The notes beneath the pieces were generated by a model. It searched no databases. It was not told the DNA's origin and saw nothing but the letters and a program-made list of their open reading frames with translations. DNA of 64,000 nucleotides, taken from NCBI GenBank assembly GCA_009763385.1, contig CM019827.1, positions 118,305,964 to 118,369,963 of the forward strand, in the 5' to 3' direction. Below, in pieces: positions 12,609 through 23,574 of the stretch; position 1 is the stretch's first letter; every line of letters begins with the position of its first letter. The position numbers and the translations under genes were made by a program. Origin of the DNA: Coix lacryma-jobi var. lacryma-jobi (taxonomy: Eukaryota > Streptophyta > Magnoliopsida > Poales > Poaceae).

Positions 12609-15600
12609 TGTAACACCCCTAGTGTTAAGCATTAATTAAAATTCTAATTAAGTGGTTCAGTATGCATAATCATTTGGCATCATGGCATAAAGCATTTCAT
12701 GTTTAAAGCATAGTTGTGAATCTTTACATACTTGAATATAAGTGTTGCATAAATCTTGTGTAATGCTTTCATAAAGTGATATGGTTAGATGATACATGAA
12801 ATGATAAGTGTGAGTAAAATCCTAGTTTTAAATGTTCTTTTTATTCCCTCTCTATAAGTCAAAAAGTATGTCAAATTTCAAAATGATTTAAAAAGCAAAG
12901 TAGTAGCTCTTGTTGAGAGGGACAACTTTGGTATTTAAAGTTTTAAAGTTTCTGTACAAAGGTTTGAATAAATTTGAAATCTTTCAACCCCTGAAATTGA
13001 CCCTTAAACTAGATTTCAAAAATTATAAAGAATTAGACTTTGGTCCTTTCGTCAAAGTTGTAGAGAGGATTAAAGCATCAACTTTATTAAGATAGATTTT
13101 CAAGTTACTAAAGAAAATCTGAAGTAATTTGGAAAACATGTTTGATTTGGTTTCAAATTAAAAATCAATTTCTAAACCTAGTTTTATCCCCTTTTGTGTA
13201 GTTCCAAAATTAAGCACAATTTGGATATATGACAAAAACAAAGTTATATATAATTTAAATAAGGAACAACTTTTATATTGGTGAAATTGAAGTTGTTCAG
13301 AAAATTCAAAAGTAATTTGAAATTCAGTTTGGTCCAAATTTGAATTTGAACTCCATTTCAAAATCCTGGCAGAATTTGACTTTGGTTCTTTAAACAAGTT
13401 TGTAGAACACAAAATTTGGAGCAACTTTTGTTTGGGAGTTTTGCAGTGCAGTACAAAAATCTAGAGAAAAAGAAAAGGGGAGGTTTGCCTCGCTACAGTA
13501 GAATGGGAGAGGGGGAAAGATCAGAGGCGCGGTGCTCTGCACCTGGAGCCGTTGCGCCGCCGCCGTTCGTCCGCGCGCCACGACCACCTCCACGCAGCTG
13601 CTTGCTTGTTGTGTTGTCCGCGACGTGGAGAGCGATCCAGCGCTTGCATCGCCAGAGCCAGCCACGCAGTAGTCGCCGCTCTACGCGTCGCTCTCACCTG
13701 CTCTGTTTCCCGGTGAGAACGAGCCACGTCCGCCGGTTGAATTCGCCGCCGTCGCTGCATCTCAGTCCTCTCCGTCTCTCAAATAAGTCCGCCTCAATCC
13801 TACGTTCCTTCCGAACCACTCAGTGCAAGCTCTAGTGTCCTACGTCACCGCCGCCATGGTTGTCTCCTCATGTCCGGCTTAGCGCCGCGAGCCCGAGCTG
13901 TCTCGTCCGGTGAGCCCCGCGCCGCTCCGGCCGAGCTAACCTCAGCGCTAGCTTTGCCTCAATGTTATAGTTTGATTTAATTCTGCAGGTTTATATGTTT
14001 GTCCGAAAATTGTGATATTTATTTGCTACTGTTATTTTATATAATGAATCATCTCAAAAAGTTTGGGCTCAATTTGACAAGTTTTAATTTAACTCTTTCT
14101 CCTAGGTTTTCTGAATAAGAAATAGTTACAAGAGTTTTGTTTAGATAATTAGGTAAGTAAGTGTTTATAAAAAAGTCATGATTAATCTTTGTATCTTCAG
14201 TTATCCTGTTAATGGTTATGATTCAGGTATTTATTTAATCATGTTTAGTTTGTTATCAATCAAGGGATGCATTTAGCTTGCCTACTTTTGTTGATATAGT
14301 TGCTGAACCAGTCCTCTTTAATGGACTGTTTTCATGATTAAGTTTATGTTTTCTGTAAATAAGTTGTATACAAAAGTTGTAGTTAACTTCTGTCTCTAGC
14401 TTGTCCTAAAGTTTCATGATTTTAGGCCAGCTAGATTAGAGATATAGTTTTTTCTAAGTCAGTAGAACAGATCTGCCCTCCCTTTTGGACAGACCTGTGG
14501 AGATAAGCAGTCAGTCATTTTAAGTTGTGAATCACCTATTAAGTATAATAGGGAAGTTTTAGAGTTTTCATAAGCTTTCTAGATTGTTAAGGATCACCCT
14601 TTTTGAGGACCAAAGCTCCAGTTATGGTTGTTGGAAGTTGGATCAGCAAATCTGTCTAGCTCTGGATAGAAATGTTTATCCAAGTTAGTTGACCTAGTTT
14701 CCTAGAAGAACCAACCTTGGGTGATATTAGGAAGTTTGTAGGCAATTGATAAGTTTTTCAAATTGTCTAGGATCACTCCTTTAGGATGTTAGAAGCTCCG
14801 GTTATGGCTGATTAGTATAGAACATGTATCTGTCCAAAGTGTGGACAACAGTGTTTACATCTGTGTGACTTTGGATTATTGTTTGAAGACATGGGACACT
14901 CTCATCTTGTGCTCCTATGGCTTGAGTGATGTTTTAATGAACCTTAGTCATCTTTAATTAACTCACCTAAAGGTGCTTGGCGGAAGTGTACTTGTAGCTA
15001 AGAGTCTTAGTTGGTAAAATTGCAAGTTGGTTTTGTTGGTTTGCAACTTTACCGCGAAGGAAAAATTGTACTCGGCCTTCCTTAAGTTTGTTTAACTTCT
15101 GTTATGCAATTGAATTTCCTGCACTTAGCATGCATTCCATGGCATCATACTAAGCATACATCATTTATCTACGTGTAGTATCCCGAGAGTGTTGGAGTCG
15201 TGTTGATCAAGCTTTGGTGATCACCCTTGTCGAACAAGCCTCGGAAGGAGATTCTTGTTGGACAAGCTTCATCGAAAGACTTAACTTCTAGATGAAGGAA
15301 CAACCTTTGTGGATCATTCTTGGATCCTATCTTCCCTGCAACAAAGGCAAGCCCCGGTTCATTTAACACTCCTTGGATTTACAATTACACTTACTTTCGA
15401 TAACCTGATGCATTAAATGTTATCAAATAAATGTTTAAACCTGTTGATGCATGATCAACCTTGTTATCGATATATCATACCCTGCTACCTGCTTTATGAA
15501 AATGCTAGAAAGCTTAGCCTCGCTTTATGAAGCTTTTGATAAATGTTTTCAATACTTATCGTTTGGAATGATAATGAGAAAGAATGATGGTTAAGACCAG

Positions 15601-16640
15601 ACGGGCACATACATCGAACCTTGGGTTGGTGTAGGGTGACCCGGATGTGTCGGATTTAGGGTAACCGTTGTTGGCCTGCTAGATTGAGAAACTGTGAAGT
15701 ACCGATCATATGCTACGGTAAGCCCTGCCTTGGTGGTTCTTAAATGAGAAGGCTAATCGCGCACTGGGAGTGGAGAGATGGCGGGAGTGCTAGCTACCCT
15801 CGTGGTTAAGTCCCGGATTGGAGGTGTACAAGCTACTCCAGGTGGCGCGGACCCGGTCTTGTTTGGAGGATCCGAGGTTGGGGTTGATATATGTGTGATC
15901 GAGGTCTACATATATAGTATGATCGTGGAAAACTACCAGATCTGGTTTAATCGGTTCGAATCGTCGTGCTCCTCGGTTAAGGAGACTCAATCTTTCGAAC
16001 TGCACCGTAGAATAAAATGGAACTGGGAAGAGGCATGAGAATGATCTTTCACTAATGTTTACTTTCAGTTCTACCAAGTACTCAAATGATTAAGTAAAAA
16101 TTGGATCTAGGATACTTTAGTAAGCTTTATGCAAATGAAAAGTACTGTTGAGCCTACCAAACCAGCATGACCCTGAAGTCTTTTCTTTTGACGGATAAGT
16201 CTTGCTGAGTATCGACCGTACTCAGGGTGTTAACCCCTGTTGCAGGTTTCTAATAGTAATGTTGATCATGATATGTCAGTGGGGGCTTGACGTGATCTGG
16301 TTGTTCTTCTTCTCCAACTTAGGTACTCCCCCTAAGTGTGGTTCCGTAATACTATTCTACTTCGCAATACCAGTTATGTTATGTAAAAAGTAACTTGTCA
16401 TGGTTTTGTAAGTTTATATCTCTTACTTCCGCACTCGATGGTATATTGTAACAAATGTTGAATGTTGTAATTTTCCAACCTTCATGATGATGATCCTGTG
16501 GTTCGTGTTGGATAATTCGGGGTTCTCTCGAGGACACCCGACAGATCTTTCCAGTGATGTGATACATGTGCACAGTCATTAGGGCTCGGGGAGACGATGA
16601 CGTGTGCAGGTGGGCCACATTACCGGGAGGTTCTGCCACA
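12609..16640 (+). repeat. 5' LTR of the LARD-like element (4.03 kb, internally deleted)
   Basis: It is colinear with the 3' LTR except that about 990 bp present at 19,305-20,289 are absent. The junction is at AATGTT (13,961-13,966), and in the 3' LTR the missing segment is flanked by AATGTT at 19,299 and again at 20,290. A CpG-rich stretch (13,520-13,960) probably belongs to the transcribed leader. Short ORFs in it are not convincing genes. Confidence 0.9.
16205..16225 (+). other. LTR stem-loop (LARD 5' LTR)
   Basis: CTGAGTA and TACTCAG form a perfect 7-bp stem with the 7-nt loop TCGACCG, followed by GGGT and a CTGTTGCAG. The 3' LTR has the same at 22,568-22,588. Both Tekay LTRs have an equivalent stem with a different loop. 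Confidence 0.6.
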
Positions 16641-17937
16641 GAATGGTATCGGAGCAGGATTGTCATCAAGGGAAGACTGGTTGCAACATTACTCTTGAAA
16701 AACTTCAAAATGTTTTCTTAATCTAAATGTTTTTGGCAGTAACAAGTTAAAAATGATCCTTCCCTAAGTTTCTTGCTTTGCTGGAAGGCTTCGTGAAGAC
16801 TATACTCGTAACTCCAACTGAAGGTATCAAGAAGTTTTCAACTTATCTACTGAGGATCATTGAAGAGTCAACTCCTCGCCAGAATGAGACAGAAGAGCTT
16901 TTTCAACACCTACACCGAGTCGGTGAAATTAAAGTGTAAAGTAAAGCCCTATACCTAATTAACATGTTGGGAACAAAGATCTCCTGACAGTGAGAGGTCG
17001 AATAGGACGAGCATATCATATCATGCATAATGATAAAATGTACTTCTCCTCTAAATTCTAAAAGCAGCTATGATCCGAATAGTTGATCGTCCCTATAATC
17101 TGTTACTCATGATACTTTTGTTGCATAAGCTCTGATTTTTTTGGAACTTTTGGATATCTTTCATGCACTGTACCACCTGAAAATCTAGAATCATGGTAAA
17201 TCCTTGGTTCTTTCGGAATGCGGGAGTCATGCCTTGAATTGACACGTGCTAGTTGCTTGCTGTCGTGAAAACGACATATGGTGGTCGAAAGTTACTGTAA
17301 TTGTGTTCTTTGAAAGGACCATGATCCGTGGACCGGATAAAAGCGTGGGAACCTGGGGTCACCTATGGACGGTCATCATAGGGCGTTACTGCCGGGTGCT
17401 CGCTAATATCCAGGCCTATAGTCATGATTCTTTCTAGCCCATCGTTAAAGTGCTTTCATTTCTGAACGTCCGAAAGGGAGTTCAAAACCATTTCCCTTGT
17501 AATTATAACCAACCCTTGTTTTGGTTATAATTTCCTCAATGTGAGATGAGAGATATAGAAGTTGTGCTCTATTGTGGTGCCATGATTAGTGACCACGGTG
17601 CCGCGACCGAACCCAGGAATCTCGTGTGTGTCGGATCACATTAGTTTTCACTGGGTGTGCGCAGGTATCGAGGTCTACAGTCATGATCCATTATAGCCCG
17701 CAACCAATGTACGCTCTCTCTTGACTCTTGATAATTTTCTTTGCTCCACTCAAATGTTCACTACCTTGCTACTTACAACCATGTTCTGATCTCAGTTGTA
17801 CTCCCGAACCCCAACCCAGTTGCCTTGTGAACTCCTTGCGAGTAAACAAGTGTGACACATTTCCTTTTCCATTACTCGACCCCAACCGTTAAGTGCTTCT
17901 AAAGTCTCGGGACGAGATTTCTTTAAGGGGGAAGGAA
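16641..17937 (+). other. Interior of the LARD-like element (PBS to PPT, non-coding)
   Basis: The PBS TGGTATCGGAGC is at 16,644-16,655, three bases after the LTR. The rest has no ORF with retroviral motifs. Two diverged segments about 260 bp apart share a GGTCTA/GGCCTA...AGTCATGATYC...TAGCCC pattern (near 17,410-17,445 and 17,675-17,705), suggesting an old internal duplication. The interior ends with TCTCGGGACGAGATTTC (17,905-17,921) and the polypurine tract (17,923-17,937). The Tekay element has the same GACGAGATTTCTTTAAGGGG arrangement before its 3' LTR. Confidence 0.8.
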
Positions 17938-20900
17938 TGTAACACCCCTGGTGTTAAGCATTAATTAAAATTCTAATTAAGTTGTTCAGTATGCATAATC
18001 ATTGGCATCATGGCATAAAGCATTTCATGTTTAAAGCATAGTTGTGATTCTTTACATACTTGAATATAAGTGTTGCATAAATCTTGTGTAATGCTTTCAT
18101 AAAGTGATATGGTTAGATGATACATGAAATGATAAGTGTGAGTAAAATCCTAGTTTTAAATGTTCTTTTTATTCCCTTCTCTATAAGTCAAAAAGTATGT
18201 CAAATTTCAAAATGATTTAAAAAGCAAAGTAGTAGCTCTTGTTGAGAGGGACAACTTTGGTATTTAAAGTTTTTAAAGTTTCTGTACAAAGGTTTGAATA
18301 AATTTGAAATCTTTCAAACCCTGAAATTGACCTTAAACTAGATTTCAAAAATTAAAAAGAATTAGACTTTGGTCCTTTAGTCAAAGTTGTAGAGAGGATT
18401 AAAAGCAACAACTTTTATTAAGATAGATTTTCAAGTTACTAAAGAAAATCTGAAGTAATTTGGAAAACAAGTTTGATTTGGTTTCAAATTAAAAATCAAT
18501 TTCTAAACCTAGTTTTATCCCCTTTTGTGTAGTTCCAAAATTAGGCACAATTTGGATATATGACCAAAAACAAAGTTATAGATAATTTAATAAGGAACAA
18601 CTTTATATTGGTGAAATTTGAAGTTGTTCAAAAAATTCAAAAGTAATTTTGAAATTCAGTTTGGTCCAAATTTGAATTTGAACTCCATTTCAAAATCCCG
18701 GCAGAATTTGACTTTGGTTCTTTAAACAAGTTTGTAGAACACAAAATTTGGAGCAACTTTTGTTTTGGGAGTTTTTGCAGTGCAGTACAAAAATCTAGAG
18801 AAAAAGAAAAGGGGAGGTTTGCCTCGCTACAGTAGAATGGGAGAGGGGGAAAGATCAGAGCGCGGTGCTCTGCACCTGGAGCCGTTGCGCCGCCGCCGTT
18901 CGTCCGCGCGCCACGACCACCTCCACGCAGCTGCTTGCTTGTTGTGTTGTCCGCGACGTGGAGAGCGATCCAGCGCTTGCATCGCCAGAGCCAGCCACGC
19001 AGTAGTCGCCGCTCTACGCGTCGCTCTCACCTGCTCTGTTTCCCGGTGAGACCGAGCCACGTCCGCCGGTTGAATTCGCCGCCGTCGCTGCATCTCAGTC
19101 CTCTCCGTCTCTCAAATAAGTCCGCCTCAATCCTACGTTCCTTCCGAACCACTCAGTGCAAGCTCTAGTGTCCTACGTCACCGCCGCCATGGTTGTCTTC
19201 CTCATGTCCGGCTTAGCGCCGCCGAGCCCGAGCTTGTCCTCGTCCGGTGAGCCCCGCGCCGCTCCGGCCGAGCTAACCTCAGCGCTAGCTTTGCCTCAAT
19301 GTTGTGGTCACGGTCGGCTTGTTAGTTAGTTAGGTCTCTACCGTCGTCAGTTGGCCGGTCCGTGCGTTTTCGCCATCGCCACCGCCGTCGCCAACCTTGG
19401 TCCAGTGCTCCTCGAGTCAAGGCAAGGTGAGCACCGTAGTCGTCATGAGCTCCTCGATGTGTTGCGCTCCTGGTTCAGTCGTTACGAGCCACCGTGGTCG
19501 GTCCGCGAGGCTCGCCGTCGGCGCAAGAGCCGCCATGGCCGCCACCGTGGACCGCATGTATCCAAGCCGTCTCTGTCCAAGCTAGGGGATGCACCATGGT
19601 CGCGAGGTGTACCTCGGGGTGGTGCTACCCTCTTCTAGGTCGCTACCGAGCCCTAGCGGCCGGAACGTCGCGTCGCCACCGTGCTCGGCGTGGCCGAGCT
19701 GCCATAGCCGCTGCCAGCTCGAGGTCGTGTAGGTGCTAGGTCTAGTGAAGGGTGGAATCGAAGCGCTAGGTCAAGGAGCGGAGTTTGGAGGCCTCGCCGT
19801 CGTCGGAGACCTCGCCGGCGATGAGTTGAAGGCCGGTCAACGTGGGCGCGCGTTCGGTCAAAGCCTTCGGCTGCTGGCCTCGGCGCGCGAAGGGAAGAAG
19901 AAGAACCTGACGCCTGGGGCCCTCCTGTCAGCGGGAGAAAGAAGTTTTTCTTTTTCCAGTTTAGGTGAATAGTGTTGTGTTTTGTCTTTTTGATATGTTT
20001 TTGTAGGAAGCTCCAAAAATTGTGAAAATTTTTGTGTAGCTTCTCAAGCTGCCTAATATTTATGAAAAATATAAAACTTGAGTTTTGAACAAATTTTGAA
20101 ACTGATTTAAATAGGCCTTTTTATTAATAAATGATCTTTGATGATTTTTGTAGGTCTATTTAAAAGTCCAAAAATCATGAAACTATTTTTGTCACTGTTT
20201 TAGGCTGAAAATGTATCTTCACAAAAATTTTGAGCTCTGTTGGAGAAAATAAATTTTATTCTTATTTCTATGCTTTATTTAATCATTTAAATGTTTATAG
20301 TTTGATTTAATTCTGCAGGTTTATATGTTTGTCCGAAAATTGTGATATTTATTTTGCTACTGTTATTTTATATAATGAATCATCTCAAAAAGTTTGGGCT
20401 CAATTTGACAAGTTTTAATTTAACTCTTTCTCCTAGGTTTTCTGAATAAAGAAATAGTTACAAGAGTTTTGTTTAGATAATTAGGTAAGTAAGTGTTTTA
20501 TAAAAAAGTCATGATTAATCTTTGTATCTTCAGTTATCCTTGTTAATGGTTATGATTCAGGTATTTATTTAATCATGTTTAGTTTGTTATCAATCAAGGG
20601 ATGCATTAAGCTTGCCTACTTTTGTTGATATAGTTGCTGAACCAGTCCTCTTTAATGGACTGTTTTCATGATTAAGTTTATGTTTTCTGTAAATAAGTTG
20701 TATACAAAAGTTGTAATTAACTTCTGTCTCTAGCTTGTCCTAAAGTTTCATGATTTTAGGCCAGCTAGATTAGAAGATATAGTTTTTCTAAGTCAGTAGA
20801 ACAGATCTGCCCTCCCTTTTGGACAGACCTGTGGAGATAAGCAGTTTCAGTATTTTAAGTTGTGAATCACCTATTAAGTATAATAGGAAAGTTTTAGAGT

Positions 20901-23007
20901 TTTCATAAGCTTTCTAGATTGTTAAGGATCACCCTTTTTGAGGACCCAAAGCTCCAGTTATGGTTGTTGGAAGTTGGATCAGCAAATCTGTCCTAGCTCT
21001 GGATAGAAATGTTTTATCCAAGTTAGTTGACCTAGTTTCCTAGAGAACCAACCTTGGGTGATATTAGGAAGTTTGTAGGCAATTTGATAAGTTTTTCAAA
21101 TTGTCTAGGATCACTCCTTTAGGATGTTAGAAGCTCGGTTATGGCTTGATTAGTAGATAGAACATGTAATCTGTCCAAAGTGTGGACAACAGTGTTTACA
21201 TCTTGTGTGACTTTGGATTATGTTTGAAGACCATGGGACACCTCTCATCTTGTGCTCCTATGGCTTGAGTGATGTTTTAATGAACCTTAGTCATCTTTAA
21301 TTAACTCACCTAAAGGTGCTTGGCGGAAGTTGTACTTGTAGCTAAGAGTCTTAGTTGGTAAATTGCAAGTTGGTTTTGTTGGTTTGCAACTTTACCGCGA
21401 AGGAAAATTGTACTCGGCCTTCCTTAAGTTTGTTTAACTTCTGTTATGCAATTGAATTGTCCTGCACCTTAGCATGCATTCCATGGCATCATACTAAGCA
21501 TACATCATTTATCTACGTGTAGTATCCGAGAGTGTTGGAGTCGTGTTGATCAAGCTTTGGTGATCACCCTTGTCGAACAAGCCTCGGAAGGAGATTCTTG
21601 TTGGACAAGCTTCATCGAGAAGACTTAACTTCTAGATGAAGGAACTAACCTTTGTGGATCATTCTTGGATCCTATCTTCCCTGCAACAAAGGCAAGCCCC
21701 GGTTCATTTAACCACTCCCTTGGATTTACAATTACACTTACTTTCGATAACCTGATGCATTAAATGTTTATCAAATAAATGTTTTAAACCTGTTGATGCA
21801 TGATCAACCTTGTTATCGATATATCATACCCTGCTACCTGCTTTATGAAAATGCTAGAAATGCTTAGCCTCGCTTTATGAAGCTTTTGATAAATGTTTTC
21901 AATACTTATCGTTTTGGAATGATAATGAGAAAGAATGATGGTTAAGACCAGACGGGCACATACATCGAACCTTGGGTTGGTGTAGGGTGACCCGGATGTG
22001 TCGGATTAGGGTTAACCGTTGTTGGCCTGCTAGATTGAGAAACTGTGAAGTACCGATCATATGCTACGGTAAGCCCTGCCTTGTGGTTCTTAAATGAGAA
22101 CGGCTAATCGCGCACTGTGGAGTGGAGAGATGGCGGGAGTGCTAGCTACCCTCGTGGGTTAAAGTCCCGGATTGGAGGTGTACAAGTACTCTCGGGTGGC
22201 GCGGGACCCGGTCTTGTTTGGAGGATCCGAGGTTGGGGTTGATATATGTGTGATCGAGGGTCTACATATATCGTATGATCGTGGAAAACTACCAGATCTG
22301 GTTTAATCGGTTCGAATCGTCGTGCTCCTCGGTTAAGGAGACTCAATCTTTCGACCTGCACCGTAGAATAAAATGGAACTGGTTAAGAAGGCATGAGAAT
22401 GATCTTTCACTAATGTTTACTTTCAGTTCTTACCAAGTACTCAAATGATTAAGTAAAAATTTGGATCTAGGATTACTTTAGTAAGCTTTTATGCAAATGA
22501 AAAGTACTGTTGAGCCTACCCAAACCAGCATGACCCTGAAGTCTTTTCTTTTGACGGATAAGTCTTGCTGAGTATCGACCGTACTCAGGGTTTGTTAAAC
22601 CCTGTTGCAGGTTTCTAATAGGTAATGTTGATCATGATCATGTCAGTGGGCTTGACGTGATCTGGTTGTTCTTCTTCTCCAACTTAGGTACTCCACCTAA
22701 GTGGTTCCGTAATACTATTCTACTTCCGCAAATACCAGTTATGTTTATGTAAAAAGTAACTTGTTCATGGTTTTGTAAAGTTTATATCTCTTACTTCCGC
22801 ACTCCGATGGTATATTGTAACAAATGTTGTAATGTTGTAATTATTCCAACCTTCATGATGATGATCCTGTGGTTCGTGGATAATTCGGGGTTCTCTCGAG
22901 GACACCCGACAGATCTTTCCAGTGATGTGATACATGTGCACAGTCATTAGGCCTCGGGAGACGATGACGTGTGCAGGTGGGCCACATTACCGGGAGGTTC
23001 TGCCACA
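17938..23007 (+). repeat. 3' LTR of the LARD-like element (5.07 kb, fuller copy)
   Basis: It starts TGTAACACCCC after the polypurine tract and ends TGCCACA before the CCAAA duplication. It contains the ~990-bp segment missing from the 5' LTR (19,305-20,289); the first ~650 bp of that segment are CpG-rich (to about 19,960) and the rest is AT-rich. ORFs of 60-95 codons at 18,765-19,168 and 19,351-19,972 lie in the CpG-rich stretch and have no recognisable motif. The stem-loop is at 22,568-22,588. Confidence 0.9.
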
Positions 23008-23574
23008 CCAAAACCCGCGCGGACGCGCCGGCGTCCTTCGTTTTCGGCCGATTTTTCCGATAACGCTAGTACACGGCCTATTTCTACCCCATCGTCCCCC
23101 TCCGGCGCCCGGTTCGCCCCAAGGACGGAAGCCTCGCGCGCTGGAAACGCATGGGGCGTCTTGGGCACCCCGCTAGCTATCCGCGACTGTGGCCAAACTC
23201 GCGCGGACGCCCCGGCCTCCCCGTTTTCGGCCGATTTTTCCATTAACGCTAGTACACGGCCTATTTCTACCCCATCGTCGCCCTCCCGGCGCCCGATTCG
23301 CCCCAAGGAGGGAAGCCTCGCGCGCTCGAAACGCATGGGGCGTCTTGGGCACCCGGCTAGCTATCCACGACTGTGGCCAAACCCGCGCGGACGCGCGCCG
23401 GCCTCTCCGTTTTCGGCCGATTTTTCCGATAACGCTAGTACACGGCCTATTTCTACCCCATCGTCCCCCTCCCGGCGCCCGGTTCGCCCAAGGACGGAAG
23501 CCTCGCGCGGGAAACGCATGGGGCGTCTTGGGCACCCCGCTAGCTATCCGTGAATGTGGCCAAACCCGCGCGGA
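23008..23574 (+). repeat. 185-bp satellite, block 2 (about 3 monomers)
   Basis: Three monomers remain between the LARD-like and Tekay elements. The middle one (about 23,190-23,380) shares a run of rare variants with the monomer at 5,980-6,165: AAACTCGCGCGG, GCCCCGG, CCATTAACG, GCGCCCGATTCG and CCACGACTG. It is therefore related to the higher-order block of block 1. Confidence 0.95.

Larger units (their letters stand above)
12609..23007 (+). mobile_element. LARD-like non-autonomous LTR retrotransposon
   Basis: Two long direct repeats (12,609-16,640 and 17,938-23,007) start TGTAACACCCC and end TTCTGCCACA. They flank only 1.3 kb of interior with no gag or pol. A perfect 5-bp target-site duplication CCAAA (12,604-12,608 and 23,008-23,012) lies within a satellite monomer. 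The primer-binding site TGGTATCGGAGC resembles the initiator tRNA-Met type, and the polypurine tract is AAGGGGGAAGGAA. Very long LTRs around a non-coding interior fit the LARD class (large retrotransposon derivatives). LTR starts, PBS type and the PPT region resemble the neighbouring Tekay element, so that family is a plausible source of proteins in trans; that is inference. Confidence 0.9.

Noticed and set aside
13416..13835. 139-codon ORF in the CpG-rich part of the LARD-like LTR (and its counterpart at 18,765-19,168)
   Set aside because: Frames differ between the two LTRs because of indels, and no domain or biased conservation is visible.
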